Assembly: GCA_020725115.1 (NCBI GenBank) | Contig: DYFR01000003.1 | Coordinates: 62,001 to 126,000, forward strand | Source of the DNA: Thiohalomonas denitrificans | GTDB taxonomy: Bacteria; Pseudomonadota; Gammaproteobacteria; Thiohalomonadales; Thiohalomonadaceae | Reading direction: 5' to 3' | DNA length: 64,000 bases | Shown here: positions 49,987 to 58,606 of the stretch, one piece after another | Layout: each line of letters begins with the position of its first letter | Position numbering within the stretch: the first letter of the stretch is position 1 | The notes under the pieces: generated by a model | The model's input: the letters and a program-made list of their open reading frames with translations, nothing else | Told to the model about the DNA's origin: nothing | Databases searched by the model: none | Made by a program: the position numbers and the translations under genes

Positions 49987-50519
49987 ACCTGCCCAATCTG
50001 CTCAGTCTGCTGCGTCTGCTGGCAACACCGCCGATGCTGTGGTTTGCCTGGCGCGGGCAACACGACGCCTTTCTGCTGCTGATGCTCGCCGCCTGGTTGA
50101 CCGATGCCCTCGATGGCTGGCTGGCGCGTCGCCTCAACCAGTGCACCGCCCTGGGCGCGCGGCTGGACAGTTGGGGTGATCTGGCCTTCTATATCGCGCT
50201 CAGCCTCGGCGCCTGGTGGCTGTGGCCGGAGCGGCTGCGCGCCGAGGGAATCGCCATCGTGCTGATCATCATCAGTTACCTGTTGCCCGCAGTGATCGGT
50301 CTGCTCAAGTTTCGCCGCCTGCCCAGCTATCACACCTGGGCGGTGAAGCTGGCGGCAGTGGTCACGGCGGGCGGGGTGATCGGCCTGTTGCTGCTCGATA
50401 TCGGCTGGCCGCTGCGCATTGCAGCGGTGGTGTGTATCTATGCCGCACTGGAGGAGATCGCCATTACCTTCAGGTTGCGCGCGCTGCGTTCCAACATTCC
50501 CGGTTATTGGCGGCTGTAA
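49983..50519 (+). CDS. CDP-alcohol phosphatidyltransferase family protein
   Basis: This 178-residue membrane enzyme has the signature DGWLARRLNQCTALGARLDS plus WGD (DGxxARx8GxxxDxxxD) and about six helices. The family makes phosphatidylglycerol phosphate, phosphatidylserine and related lipids. The acceptor alcohol cannot be told. The start overlaps the DUF2784 gene. Confidence 0.9.
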   Translation: MNLPNLLSLLRLLATPPMLWFAWRGQHDAFLLLMLAAWLTDALDGWLARRLNQCTALGARLDSWGDLAFYIALSLGAWWLWPERLRAEGIAIVLIIISYLLPAVIGLLKFRRLPSYHTWAVKLAAVVTAGGVIGLLLLDIGWPLRIAAVVCIYAALEEIAITFRLRALRSNIPGYWRL

Positions 50520-50522
50520 AGA

Positions 50523-50993
50523 TCACCTGCCGCTGCAGGACGGACATTCGCCGATATCCTCGTTCCATATCTCCGGTGACTGCTGGATGAAACGTTGCAT
50601 CAGCTCGATGCACTCGGCATTGTTCAGTTCGATCACCTTCACGCCCGCCTCGCGCAGCCAGGTCAGGTGCCCGTCAAAATTCTCTGCTTCGCCCACCACC
50701 ACGGTGCCGATATGGAACTGGCGGATCAGTCCCGAGCAGTACCAGCACGGCGCCAGGGTGGTGACCAGTATCTTGTCGCGGTAGCTGGTCTGGCGGCCCG
50801 CCTTGCGGAAGGCATCGGTCTCGCCGTGGATGGAAGGATCGTTCTCCTGTACGCGGCGGTTGCGGCCGCGGCCGAGCAGATTTCCTTGCGCGTCAAACAG
50901 TGCCGCACCGACGGGTACGCCGCCTTCGGCAAAACCGCGGCGGGCTTCTTCGAGGGCGGGCTGGAGCAGGACGGAATAGTCGAGGTCATTCAT
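50523..50993 (-). CDS. Cytosine/nucleoside deaminase family protein
   Basis: This 156-residue zinc enzyme has the CDA fold with HGETDAFRKAG (HxE) and APCWYCSGLI (PCxxC). It is most like yeast-type cytosine deaminases or guanine deaminase-type proteins; substrate uncertain. A Cys pair, GECPSCSG, ends the protein. Its start overlaps the hypF stop by 4 nt, so it sits in the trx-hypF-deaminase transcription unit. Confidence 0.85.
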   Translation of the reverse strand: MNDLDYSVLLQPALEEARRGFAEGGVPVGAALFDAQGNLLGRGRNRRVQENDPSIHGETDAFRKAGRQTSYRDKILVTTLAPCWYCSGLIRQFHIGTVVVGEAENFDGHLTWLREAGVKVIELNNAECIELMQRFIQQSPEIWNEDIGECPSCSGR

Positions 50994-53242
50994 GGTCGTG
51001 GTCCTTGCATGTTGGCAGTGGCCTCGATGATCTGGCCGTAGCACAGGCCGCCGTCGTTGCAGGGGAGTCGGGTGGCGAGACGCACAGTGAAACCGGCGGC
51101 CTCCAGCGCGGCAGCGGCCAGTTCAGTAAGCAGGCGGTTCTGAAATACGCCGCCGCCAAGGGCGACGGTGGTGAAGTCATGGGTCTGGCGCAGGGCGCGC
51201 ACTTGGGTGGCGATGGCGGTGGCGAGGCTGGCGTGGAAGCAGCCGGCGCGCTGGGCGACATCCACTGCGCTATCGGTGAGCAAAGGCAGCAGCGGTGCCC
51301 AGTCGATGCGCAGCACGCCATTGTCGTCGTAGAGCGGCAGGGCGATGGGCGCGGCATCGTTCCGGGCGATGGCCTCCAGCTGCATCGGCCCCTGGCCTTC
51401 GAAACTGGCGTTCGTGCAAATGCCGCTGAGTGCGGCGGCGGCATCGAACAGGCGTCCCGCCGCGGAGCTTTGCGGGGTGTTGAGGCGCTGTTGCCAGGCA
51501 TGGTGCAGCAGGTCCTGCTCGGGATGAAATACCGGTGCCTCCAGCCCGCACTCCCACAGCAGGGCCAGGGCCGCGCGCCAGGGTTCGCGGCCGGCCTTGT
51601 CGCCGCCGGGCAGATGGAAGGGGCGCAGGCTGCCGACACGTCGCCAGCGGCCGGGGCGGCCCCACAGGGTTTCGCCGCCCCACAGCGTGCCGTCATCGCC
51701 CAGGCCGACGCCATCCCAGGTGAACGCCAGCCAGTCTCCGTTGCCATCGTGCTCGCCATGCAGTGCGCCGGCGTGGGCGTGGTGGTGCTGCACTGTCTGC
51801 ACGGGCAGGCCACTTTGCCGGGCCCACTTGCTGCTGGCGTAACCGGGATGGGCATCGCAGACGATGCGTTGCGCCTGCACGCCATACAGCCGCTGCAGAT
51901 CGGCTGCGACCTGCTCGAACACCGCCAGCGCGCGCGGCGCATCGAGGTCGCCGATGTGCGGCGAGACCACGATGCGGCCCTCCCAGGCGAGGGCGATGCT
52001 GTTTTTCATGTGTCCGCCGACGGCAAGCAGCGGTTCGCTCAACGTGAATGACAGTTCCAGCTCCAGCGGCGCATTGCCGCGGCCGAGGCGCAGCGGCCGC
52101 AGGGCGCCGGCCGTCGTGCGCCACACCGGATCGTCGGCGGGACGCAGGATCGGACGGTCGTGGTGCAGAAAGGCATCGGCGATACCGGCCAGGCGGCGTG
52201 TTGCTTCCTCTTTGTCGGTGAGCACCGGTTCGCCGCTGATGTTGCCCGAGGTGGCCACCAGCGGGCCGCCGCAATCGTCCAGCAGCAGGTGATGCAACGG
52301 CGCGTAAGGCAGCATGGCGCCGATCTCGCTGAGGCCGGGGGCGAGCGCGGGCGCCAGGGTGCTGTCGACACGGCGGTGGCACAGCACGATGGGGCGTTGC
52401 GGCGAGCACAACAGTGCGGCCTCCACTGCATCCGGTTGCAGGTGTGCGCGCAATGCAGCGAGGCCATCGTCACCCTGCGACGGAAACATCACCGCCAGCG
52501 GCTTGTGCGGGCGCCGCTTGCGCGCGCGCAGGCGCTGCACAGCCTCTTCGTTACCCGCATCGCACAGCAGGTGATAGCCGCCCACGCCCTGCATCGCCAC
52601 GATGGCGCCGCTGCGCAATGCGTTCACGGCGGCGCGCAGCGCAGCCTCGTTGTCGATAATGGTCTCGTTTCCCTGCACGAACTCCAGCCGCGGCCCGCAC
52701 TGCGGGCAGGCCACCGGTTCGGCGTGAAAGCGGCGGTCGGCGGGATTTTCATACTCGGCGCGGCAGGCGGGACAGAGGGGAAACGCGGCCATCGAGGTGT
52801 TGGGGCGGTCGTAGGGCAGGCGCGCGATCAGGGTGTAGCGCGGGCCGCACTGGGTGCAGTTGATGAAGGGATAGCGGTAACGCCGGTCCTGCGGGTCGCG
52901 CATCTCGCGCAGGCAGTCGGGACAGGCGAAATAATCGGGCGGCACGTGGATCTGCGGCGCATCGCCGGCGTCACTGGCCAGAATGGCGAAGCCGTCGTGC
53001 GGGTCGGCGCGGTGTTCTTCACGGGAAACGAGATGCGGCTGGGCCAGCGGCGGCGCCTGTTCAATCAGGCCGGCGGCGAACCGTTCCACTGCCGTTGCGG
53101 CGCCTTGCGCCAATACCTCCACTACGCCGCTGCGATTGCGCACCCAGCCGGTGATGCCGTGTGCGACCGCCTGGCGGTAGACGAAGGGCCGGTAGCCGAC
53201 GCCCTGGACGCGGCCACCGATGGTCAGACGGAGGGTTAACAT
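50990..53242 (-). CDS. hypF: HypF, carbamoyltransferase
   Basis: HypF makes carbamoyl-AMP from carbamoyl phosphate and passes carbamoyl to HypE. The 750-residue product has an N-terminal acylphosphatase domain (GRVQGVGYRPFVYR), two zinc fingers (CPDC to CTQC and CPAC to CPQC), a YrdC-like domain and a C-terminal Kae1-like domain with HHHAHAG and the Fe site. ATG 53242 fits; a longer frame from 53281 begins within a repeat. The gene stands apart from hypCABD. Confidence 0.96.
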   Translation of the reverse strand: MLTLRLTIGGRVQGVGYRPFVYRQAVAHGITGWVRNRSGVVEVLAQGAATAVERFAAGLIEQAPPLAQPHLVSREEHRADPHDGFAILASDAGDAPQIHVPPDYFACPDCLREMRDPQDRRYRYPFINCTQCGPRYTLIARLPYDRPNTSMAAFPLCPACRAEYENPADRRFHAEPVACPQCGPRLEFVQGNETIIDNEAALRAAVNALRSGAIVAMQGVGGYHLLCDAGNEEAVQRLRARKRRPHKPLAVMFPSQGDDGLAALRAHLQPDAVEAALLCSPQRPIVLCHRRVDSTLAPALAPGLSEIGAMLPYAPLHHLLLDDCGGPLVATSGNISGEPVLTDKEEATRRLAGIADAFLHHDRPILRPADDPVWRTTAGALRPLRLGRGNAPLELELSFTLSEPLLAVGGHMKNSIALAWEGRIVVSPHIGDLDAPRALAVFEQVAADLQRLYGVQAQRIVCDAHPGYASSKWARQSGLPVQTVQHHHAHAGALHGEHDGNGDWLAFTWDGVGLGDDGTLWGGETLWGRPGRWRRVGSLRPFHLPGGDKAGREPWRAALALLWECGLEAPVFHPEQDLLHHAWQQRLNTPQSSAAGRLFDAAAALSGICTNASFEGQGPMQLEAIARNDAAPIALPLYDDNGVLRIDWAPLLPLLTDSAVDVAQRAGCFHASLATAIATQVRALRQTHDFTTVALGGGVFQNRLLTELAAAALEAAGFTVRLATRLPCNDGGLCYGQIIEATANMQGPRP

Positions 53243-53320
53243 GTTTCGAGTTTCGAGTTTCGGGTTCTGAGTTGCAAGCACCCCGTTGTCTTTTCGAAAC
53301 CCGAAACCCGGAACTCGAAA
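53243..53320. repeat. Palindromic junction repeat, family E
   Basis: The left arm (53243-53267) is built of GTTTCGA/GTTTCGG heptamers; the right arm (53292-53320) is the reverse complement, with a 24-nt loop. It fills the entire gap between the thioredoxin stop and the hypF start, touching both codons. It is a fifth sequence family with the same plan. Confidence 0.88.
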
Positions 53321-53671
53321 CTACTCGATGTGGCGGTCGAGAAACTCCCGCACGAACGGCGCCGGTCGCGCCGAGGTGAAGCGATCCACCTCTTCGCCGT
53401 TCTTGAACAGGATCACCGTGGGGAAGCCGCGTGCCTTGTAGTGGCCGGCGATCTTCATGTTCTCGCCCTCGTCGGCGTCCAGCTTGGCCAGCAGCACCTT
53501 GCCCTCGTATTCACGCAGCACCTTGTCCAGCACCGGGGCCAGGGCCAGGCAGGGGGAGCACCAGTCGGCCCAGATATCGAGCAGGATCGGCTGCCGGTGC
53601 GAGGCCTCCAGCACCTTGTCCTTGAAGTCTTCCTGCATCACGTCAAAGATGTACGCATTATGTCCAGTCAT
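53321..53671 (-). CDS. Thioredoxin-fold protein
   Basis: This 116-residue protein has the thioredoxin fold with active site WADWCSPCLALAP (CSPC in place of CGPC), the cis-Pro in GFPTVILFKNG and no signal peptide. It probably acts as a cytoplasmic reductase. Position directly upstream of hypF on the same strand hints at a shared transcript. Confidence 0.9.
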   Translation of the reverse strand: MTGHNAYIFDVMQEDFKDKVLEASHRQPILLDIWADWCSPCLALAPVLDKVLREYEGKVLLAKLDADEGENMKIAGHYKARGFPTVILFKNGEEVDRFTSARPAPFVREFLDRHIE

Positions 53672-53733
53672 GATTTTCTATCGGTTGCGGGTGAGAAAGC
53701 GCAGCGCGCCATTCTGCGCATCCCCCGGCGGCT

Positions 53734-54420
53734 TTGCAACCGGCGGGCGGCACGGTGCTGACGCCGCTGCTCAATCACGACTGGGCGGTGACGCCGGCGG
53801 CGGCGCGGGCCCTGCAGGAGGCCTTGCGGGGACGGGTGGTGTTGCGCGATCAGTTGGGCGAGGTACGTTGCGTGGGTGGTGTCGACGTCGGTTTCGAGGA
53901 CGACGGTGCGATCACCCGGGCGGCGGTGACCCTGCTGTCCTTTCCCGAACTGGAGCTGATGGAGTATGCCATCGCGCGCCGGCCCACCACGTTCCCCTAC
54001 GTGCCTGGCCTGCTGTCCTTTCGCGAGGTTCCGGCCGTGCTGGAGGCCATGGCGCTGTTACAGGGCAGCCCCGATCTGCTGCTGTGCGATGGTCAGGGCA
54101 TTGCCCACCCGCGCCGTTTCGGGATTGCCTGTCACCTCGGCGTGTTGTGCGATGTGCCGGCCATCGGTGTGGCCAAGAGCCGCCTTATCGGCAGTTACGG
54201 CAACCTGCCCGATCAGCGCGGCGCCTGGGTGCCACTGCGCGACCGCGACGAGATCATCGGCGCCGTGCTGCGCACACGGCGCGGCGTCAAACCGCTGTTC
54301 ATTTCCCCCGGCCATCGCATCAGCCTGCCCAGCGCGGTGTACTACACCCTGGCCTGCACCACGCGCTACCGCCTGCCGGAGACCACGCGCCGGGCGCATC
54401 ACCTGGCCTCGGGGACGTAA
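53734..54420 (+). CDS. nfi: Endonuclease V (deoxyinosine-specific)
   Basis: Nfi nicks DNA near deoxyinosine. The product of about 220 residues has the catalytic Asp in [51 protein letters not shown] with the second Asp, and GVAKSRLIG. The start is uncertain: TTG 53734 gives 228 residues, while GTG 53755 gives 221 and is closer to the E. coli length (223). A family B repeat directly follows the stop. Confidence 0.9.
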   Translation: MQPAGGTVLTPLLNHDWAVTPAAARALQEALRGRVVLRDQLGEVRCVGGVDVGFEDDGAITRAAVTLLSFPELELMEYAIARRPTTFPYVPGLLSFREVPAVLEAMALLQGSPDLLLCDGQGIAHPRRFGIACHLGVLCDVPAIGVAKSRLIGSYGNLPDQRGAWVPLRDRDEIIGAVLRTRRGVKPLFISPGHRISLPSAVYYTLACTTRYRLPETTRRAHHLASGT

Positions 54421-54516
54421 TTCAAGATTCAAGATTCAAAATTCAAAATTGGAAAATCAGAATGGCGACAGGATTTGTTCCGGGTGCCGGGGTTCAATCT
54501 TGAATTTTGAATTTTG
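54420..54516. repeat. Palindromic junction repeat, family B (copy 3)
   Basis: The left arm (54420-54451) has tandem TTCAAGA/TTCAAAA units; the right arm (54492-54516) is the reverse complement. The loop is about 40 nt. It starts at the nfi stop codon. Confidence 0.87.
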
Positions 54517-54568
54517 GTTTGATTCGTGCCTACAATCACCACCATCACGTCTTGGGGGCAAGCAATCC

Positions 54569-54952
54569 ATGAACCTGGAAAAGGTCATCTTCGGTTTCTT
54601 CATCATTCTGGCTCTGACCCTGAACTTCGGCTTCTTCATCGGCGAATTTGACAACCCCGATCATCACAACGTCTATGAACTGTTCGCGGTGATTGTGGTG
54701 AACCTGATCGCCACGGTGCTCAAATTCGGTGACCGCACGCAGATGGGGGCATTGCTGCTGGCCACCTCGCTGGTGGCCGATCTGCAATTGCTGATGGCGG
54801 CGGTGGTGTGGGGGTATGCCTTGCATGTCAGCGGCAGCGGGCTGGATTCCATGGTGATGGGCAGCATCGTGTCGCTGGCCGGCGGTGCCATGCTGGCCAA
54901 CATCGTCTCGGTGGTGCTGCTGATCATCGAGACGGTCAACCTGCGCCGCTGA
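54569..54952 (+). CDS. DUF6394-like small membrane protein
   Basis: This 127-residue inner membrane protein has three to four helices with FGFFIILALTLNFGFFIGEF, NLIATVLKFGDRTQMGALLL and the LVADLQLL stretch, a pattern I associate with DUF6394. Its stop shares one base with the next start (TGATG), so it is coupled to a K+ channel/NAD-binding protein and may be a partner of it. The function is unknown. Confidence 0.65.
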   Translation: MNLEKVIFGFFIILALTLNFGFFIGEFDNPDHHNVYELFAVIVVNLIATVLKFGDRTQMGALLLATSLVADLQLLMAAVVWGYALHVSGSGLDSMVMGSIVSLAGGAMLANIVSVVLLIIETVNLRR

Positions 54953-56640
54953 TGGACAAGGTCATCTTCCTGTTTCTGCGGCGCATGCGTGCGCCGCTGC
55001 TGGTACTGATCGCCGCTTATACCATCGCCGTGCTCGGTCTGGTGCTGATCCCCGGCGTGGACGCCGAGGGCCGGCCCTGGCACATGGGTTTTTTCCATGC
55101 CTTCTATGTCGTCAGCTATACGGCGACTACCATCGGCTTCGGCGAGATCCCCCATGCCTTTACCGATGCCCAGCGCATGTGGACCATCGTGTCCATCTAC
55201 CTGTCGGTGATCGCCTGGCTGTATGCCATCGGCAAGATTCTTACCCTGTTGCAGGAACCGGCCTTCAAGCGCGCGGTGGTGGAACAGGCCTTTGCCCGCA
55301 GCATCCGCCGCCTGCATGAGCCGTTTTATATCGTCTGCGGCTATGGTGATACCGGGCGCATGCTGGTGAGTGCGCTGGCCCGGCGCGGTATCCGTGCCGT
55401 GGTCATCGATCGCAACCCCGAGCGTATCAACGATCTGGAACTGGAAGACCTGGACATGTACGTGCCGGGATTGTGTGCCGATGCCAGCGTATCGGCCTAC
55501 CTGATCATGGCGGGGCTGCTGAATATGCACTGTCGTGGTGTGGTCGCACTGACCGACGACGACGAGGCCAATCTCAAGATCGCCATCACCAGCAAGCTGC
55601 TGCGGCGTGGACGCCCGGTGATCTGCCGTGCGGAAACCCGCGATGTGCAGAACAACATGGCTTCCTTCGGCACCGATCACATCATCAATCCCTTCGATAC
55701 CTTCGGTGACCGCCTGGGCCTCGCGCTGCATTCGCCCGGCACCCATCTGCTCTATGAGTGGCTGACCTCAGTGCCCAACATGCCGCTGTCGGAGCCGTTG
55801 TATCCGCCGCACGGCAAGTGGGTGCTGTGCGGCTATGGACGCTTCGGCAAGGCGGTGCATGAAAGTCTGGCCGGCGAAGGCGTCGAGGCGGTGATCATCG
55901 AGGCCGACCCGCAGCGCACCGGCTGCGCCGACCGCTGTGTCATCGGGCGCGGCACCGAGGCCATCACCCTGCAGGCCGCCGGTATCGAGGAGGCCGTGGG
56001 CATCGTGGCCGGAACCGACAACGATGCCAATAACCTGTCCATCGTGATGACTGCGGCCGAATTGAACCCGAAGCTGTTCATGGTGGCGCGGCAGAACCGC
56101 CACGACAATGACGCCATCTTCAAGGCGGCCCGGCTCAACCTGGTGATGCACCGCAGCGAGATCATCGCCGAGGACATCCTGGCGCAGCTCACCACGCCGC
56201 TGCTGCCGCTGTTTCTGCAGCAGGCCCGCGGCCAGAGCAACGACTGGGCCAACGAAGTGATCAGCCGCATCAGCGCCGTTACCGGCGAGGTCGTTCCCGA
56301 GGTGTGGACATTGACACTGGATACCCGTGAGGCGCCGGCATTGTTGCAGGTGCTGGCGGCGCAGGATGTGCGTCTCGGCGAGGTGATGCACGACCCGCGT
56401 GAACGCGAGCAGTTGTTGCCCTGCATTCCGTTGCTGCTGCAGCGCGGCAGCGATATCCGCCTGATGCCGGCTGAGGATGTGGTCCTGCGCAGCGGTGACC
56501 GTCTGCTGTTCTGCGGCAAGAGCGGGGTGAACGAGCGCATGACCCGCATCATGTACAACGGCAACGTGCTGCGCTATGTGTTGAGCGGCGAGGAGCGGCC
56601 GGACGGCTGGGTCTGGCGCGCGTTGAAGGCTAGGGACTAG
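54952..56640 (+). CDS. Two-helix potassium channel with RCK/TrkA-N domains
   Basis: This 562-residue protein begins with two membrane helices flanking a pore loop. The filter reads TATTIGFGEIP (TIGFGE in place of TVGYGD), so K+ selectivity is likely. Two RCK modules follow (YIVCGYGDTGRMLVSAL and WVLCGYGRFGKAVHESL), both with NAD-binding glycines. ATG 54952 overlaps the upstream stop. It ends in a region convergent with the hemerythrin gene. Confidence 0.9.
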   Translation: MDKVIFLFLRRMRAPLLVLIAAYTIAVLGLVLIPGVDAEGRPWHMGFFHAFYVVSYTATTIGFGEIPHAFTDAQRMWTIVSIYLSVIAWLYAIGKILTLLQEPAFKRAVVEQAFARSIRRLHEPFYIVCGYGDTGRMLVSALARRGIRAVVIDRNPERINDLELEDLDMYVPGLCADASVSAYLIMAGLLNMHCRGVVALTDDDEANLKIAITSKLLRRGRPVICRAETRDVQNNMASFGTDHIINPFDTFGDRLGLALHSPGTHLLYEWLTSVPNMPLSEPLYPPHGKWVLCGYGRFGKAVHESLAGEGVEAVIIEADPQRTGCADRCVIGRGTEAITLQAAGIEEAVGIVAGTDNDANNLSIVMTAAELNPKLFMVARQNRHDNDAIFKAARLNLVMHRSEIIAEDILAQLTTPLLPLFLQQARGQSNDWANEVISRISAVTGEVVPEVWTLTLDTREAPALLQVLAAQDVRLGEVMHDPREREQLLPCIPLLLQRGSDIRLMPAEDVVLRSGDRLLFCGKSGVNERMTRIMYNGNVLRYVLSGEERPDGWVWRALKARD

Positions 56641-56660
56641 CGAGGGAGTTCAACACGATT

Positions 56661-56695
56661 CATGTCGTCCCCATGTACAGCGTGGGAACGACGTG
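56661..56695. repeat. Imperfect hairpin after the K+ channel gene
   Basis: CATGTCGTCCCCAT and GTGGGAACGACGTG form a stem of about 14 bp with three imperfect positions. The GTGGGAACGAC type is a common small repeat. The loop side ATGTACAGCG recurs identically at 56751-56760 inside the end of the hemerythrin gene. Confidence 0.6.
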
Positions 56696-56702
56696 AGTCT
56701 GT

Positions 56703-56737
56703 TCACTTGTAACTTGTATCTTGCAACTTGTATCTGC
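56703..56737. repeat. Family C single arm before the hemerythrin gene end
   Basis: CACTTGTAACTTGTATCTTG and following units form one C arm with no partner. It ends at the stop codon of the hemerythrin-like gene. Confidence 0.75.
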
Positions 56738-57256
56738 TCAGTACTGCGGCATGTACAGCGGATACAGCACCTGCTCCTCTTTCTGGATGCGTTCACCGAG
56801 AACCTGGCCGATGGTGGCGAAGTCCTTGGCGAAGGCGCCGGCCAGTTCCTTGTCGACACCGATGGCCTCGTATTTCTTCAGGAAGTTCATCGCCACCTTG
56901 GCGATGCCGTCCATTTCGCGGCGGAAGCCGCGGATCAGTTCCGAATTGGTTTCGTCACTGGCCAGGCAGCGGTCCAGGTAGATGTACAGGCGCACATTTT
57001 CGGTGAGCAGGTGGCCTTGCAGGCCGGTGCGGAAGGCATCGAGTTTTTCCGATACGCGGGCGTAGTCGCCGGCGTCGAAGGCGGCCTGGATCTCGCCGTA
57101 GATGCCGAGCAGGGTCTGGTGATCGGACTTCAGCTGTTCGACGAGTTCCGGGTGATAGCGGATCTCGGTACCGGGCGCGGTGTTGTACTGTTGCGCTGCA
57201 GGGGCGGCGGTTGCTGCAGGCTTGCTGTCACCTTTCTTCTTGAAAAAATCGAACAT
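56738..57256 (-). CDS. Hemerythrin-like protein
   Basis: This 172-residue protein has a low-complexity start (FDFFKKKGDSKPAATAAPAA) and a four-helix bundle with SDHQTLLGIYGEIQ, HLLTENVRLYIYLDRCL and KEEQVLYPLY, matching a hemerythrin/HHE cation-binding domain, though not all canonical His are present. It could bind di-iron and O2. It lies 79 nt downstream of hypD, same strand, so it may be the last gene of the hyp transcript. Confidence 0.75.
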   Translation of the reverse strand: MFDFFKKKGDSKPAATAAPAAQQYNTAPGTEIRYHPELVEQLKSDHQTLLGIYGEIQAAFDAGDYARVSEKLDAFRTGLQGHLLTENVRLYIYLDRCLASDETNSELIRGFRREMDGIAKVAMNFLKKYEAIGVDKELAGAFAKDFATIGQVLGERIQKEEQVLYPLYMPQY

Positions 57257-57334
57257 GCTTCCTTCCTCCCTGGTTTTGTTTTGCGCGTGCAGTGGATATA
57301 AACCCATGTAGCTTGTAAGTGTAATTGATGCAAG

Positions 57335-58435
57335 TCAAGCGCTGGATATCTGCCGGGTTCCGGCGGACCACCAGATGCGGCAGGCGCCTTCGTCGGAGAC
57401 CATGCAGGGGCCGATGGGGCTGCGCGGTGTGCATGGGTGGCCGTACAGCTTGCAGGCGGTGGGCGGAATCTTGCCCAGTACCACGCGGGCGCAGTCGCAG
57501 CCGGGCGGCATCTCGCCGGCGCGGCGACGCTGTTCGGCGCCGTGGTCGGGCAAGTGTTCGCGGGCATCGTGGCGGCGCAGTGCGCCCTTGAGGTGGTAAC
57601 CGGAGGCGGGGATGCTGCCGACACCACGCCAGGGGGCTGCGTCCACCGTGAAACTGGCTTCCAGCAGGCGGCGCGCCGCCGGGTTGCCCTGCGGTTTCAC
57701 CACCTCCGGGTAGCAGTTGCTGAGCGCGGCATGTCCATCCAGTTTCTGTCGTATCACGGCATAGAATGCCGCCAGCAGGCTCTCGGGGCTGAAGCCGGCC
57801 ACCGCCGCCGGCAGGCCGTGCCTCTCCGGCACGAACAGCCATTCGTCCGCTCCCATCACCGCCGACACATGGCCGGGAGCGATGAGCGCATCGAAGCCGG
57901 GCTGCTCGGAGTCCAGCAGCATCGCCACCGCCGGCCAGGTGAGGCGGCCCGCCATCACCAGCAGCAGATTGTCCGGCGCACCTTCCTGCAACAGGGCAGC
58001 AAGCGGCGCGGTGGTGGTCTCGAAACCGGCGGCGAGGAACACCACCTGGCGGTCGGGGTTGTCGCGGGCGATCTGTGCCGCCTCCAGCGGGGAGGCGATG
58101 GGACGGATGTCGGCGCCGAGGGCACGCGCCTGTTCCAGCGAGCGCGCTTCGTCCTTCGGCACATTCACCGGCACGCGCAGCATGTCGCCGTAGGCCACCA
58201 CGATGGCGCCGTCGCGCAGGCCGTGCTGGATGGCGGCGTAGATGGCCTCCTCCGGACACACGCATACCGGGCAGCCGGGGCCGGGGATCAGCTCGATCTG
58301 CGGCGGCAGCACGCCGCGCAGTCCGGCGCTGGTGATGGATCGTTCATGCCCGCCGCACACGTTCATGATGCGCACCGGCTCGCGCAGAGGCAGGGCGCGG
58401 ATCAGGTCGAGCCAGTCGCGGGCACTACGCGGCAT
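57335..58435 (-). CDS. hypD: HypD, hydrogenase maturation protein
   Basis: HypD with HypC builds the Fe(CN)2CO centre. The 366-residue product has MNVCGGHERSITSAGL, the redox/Fe motif GPGCPVCVCP and the GFETTTAPLAALL, and near its C terminus the 4Fe-4S Cys cluster region (PGCDCARVVLGKIPP, PFGPCMVS-type end). Family length is normal. hypB precedes it across an A repeat. Confidence 0.95.
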   Translation of the reverse strand: MPRSARDWLDLIRALPLREPVRIMNVCGGHERSITSAGLRGVLPPQIELIPGPGCPVCVCPEEAIYAAIQHGLRDGAIVVAYGDMLRVPVNVPKDEARSLEQARALGADIRPIASPLEAAQIARDNPDRQVVFLAAGFETTTAPLAALLQEGAPDNLLLVMAGRLTWPAVAMLLDSEQPGFDALIAPGHVSAVMGADEWLFVPERHGLPAAVAGFSPESLLAAFYAVIRQKLDGHAALSNCYPEVVKPQGNPAARRLLEASFTVDAAPWRGVGSIPASGYHLKGALRRHDAREHLPDHGAEQRRRAGEMPPGCDCARVVLGKIPPTACKLYGHPCTPRSPIGPCMVSDEGACRIWWSAGTRQISSA

Positions 58436-58449
58436 GGGATAAATTCCAA

Positions 58450-58606
58450 AGCCTGACGCAGAGACGCGGAGGCGCGGAGGAAATGAAATGAATAATCAGC
58501 TCTATCCTGCGGCGGCACATGATGGTGATCCTTGGTGCAGGGACAGCATGAACAGAATGCCTCCAATTCTCAGCGTCTCAGCGTCTCTGCGCCAGAAAGG
58601 TTTGCT
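58450..58606. repeat. Palindromic junction repeat, family A (copy 4)
   Basis: The left arm has CTGACGCAGAGACGCGGAGG and so on at about 58455; the right arm at about 58571-58605 is the reverse complement. The loop is about 85 nt and has no gene. It fills the hypB-hypD gap, ending at the hypB stop. Confidence 0.82.
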
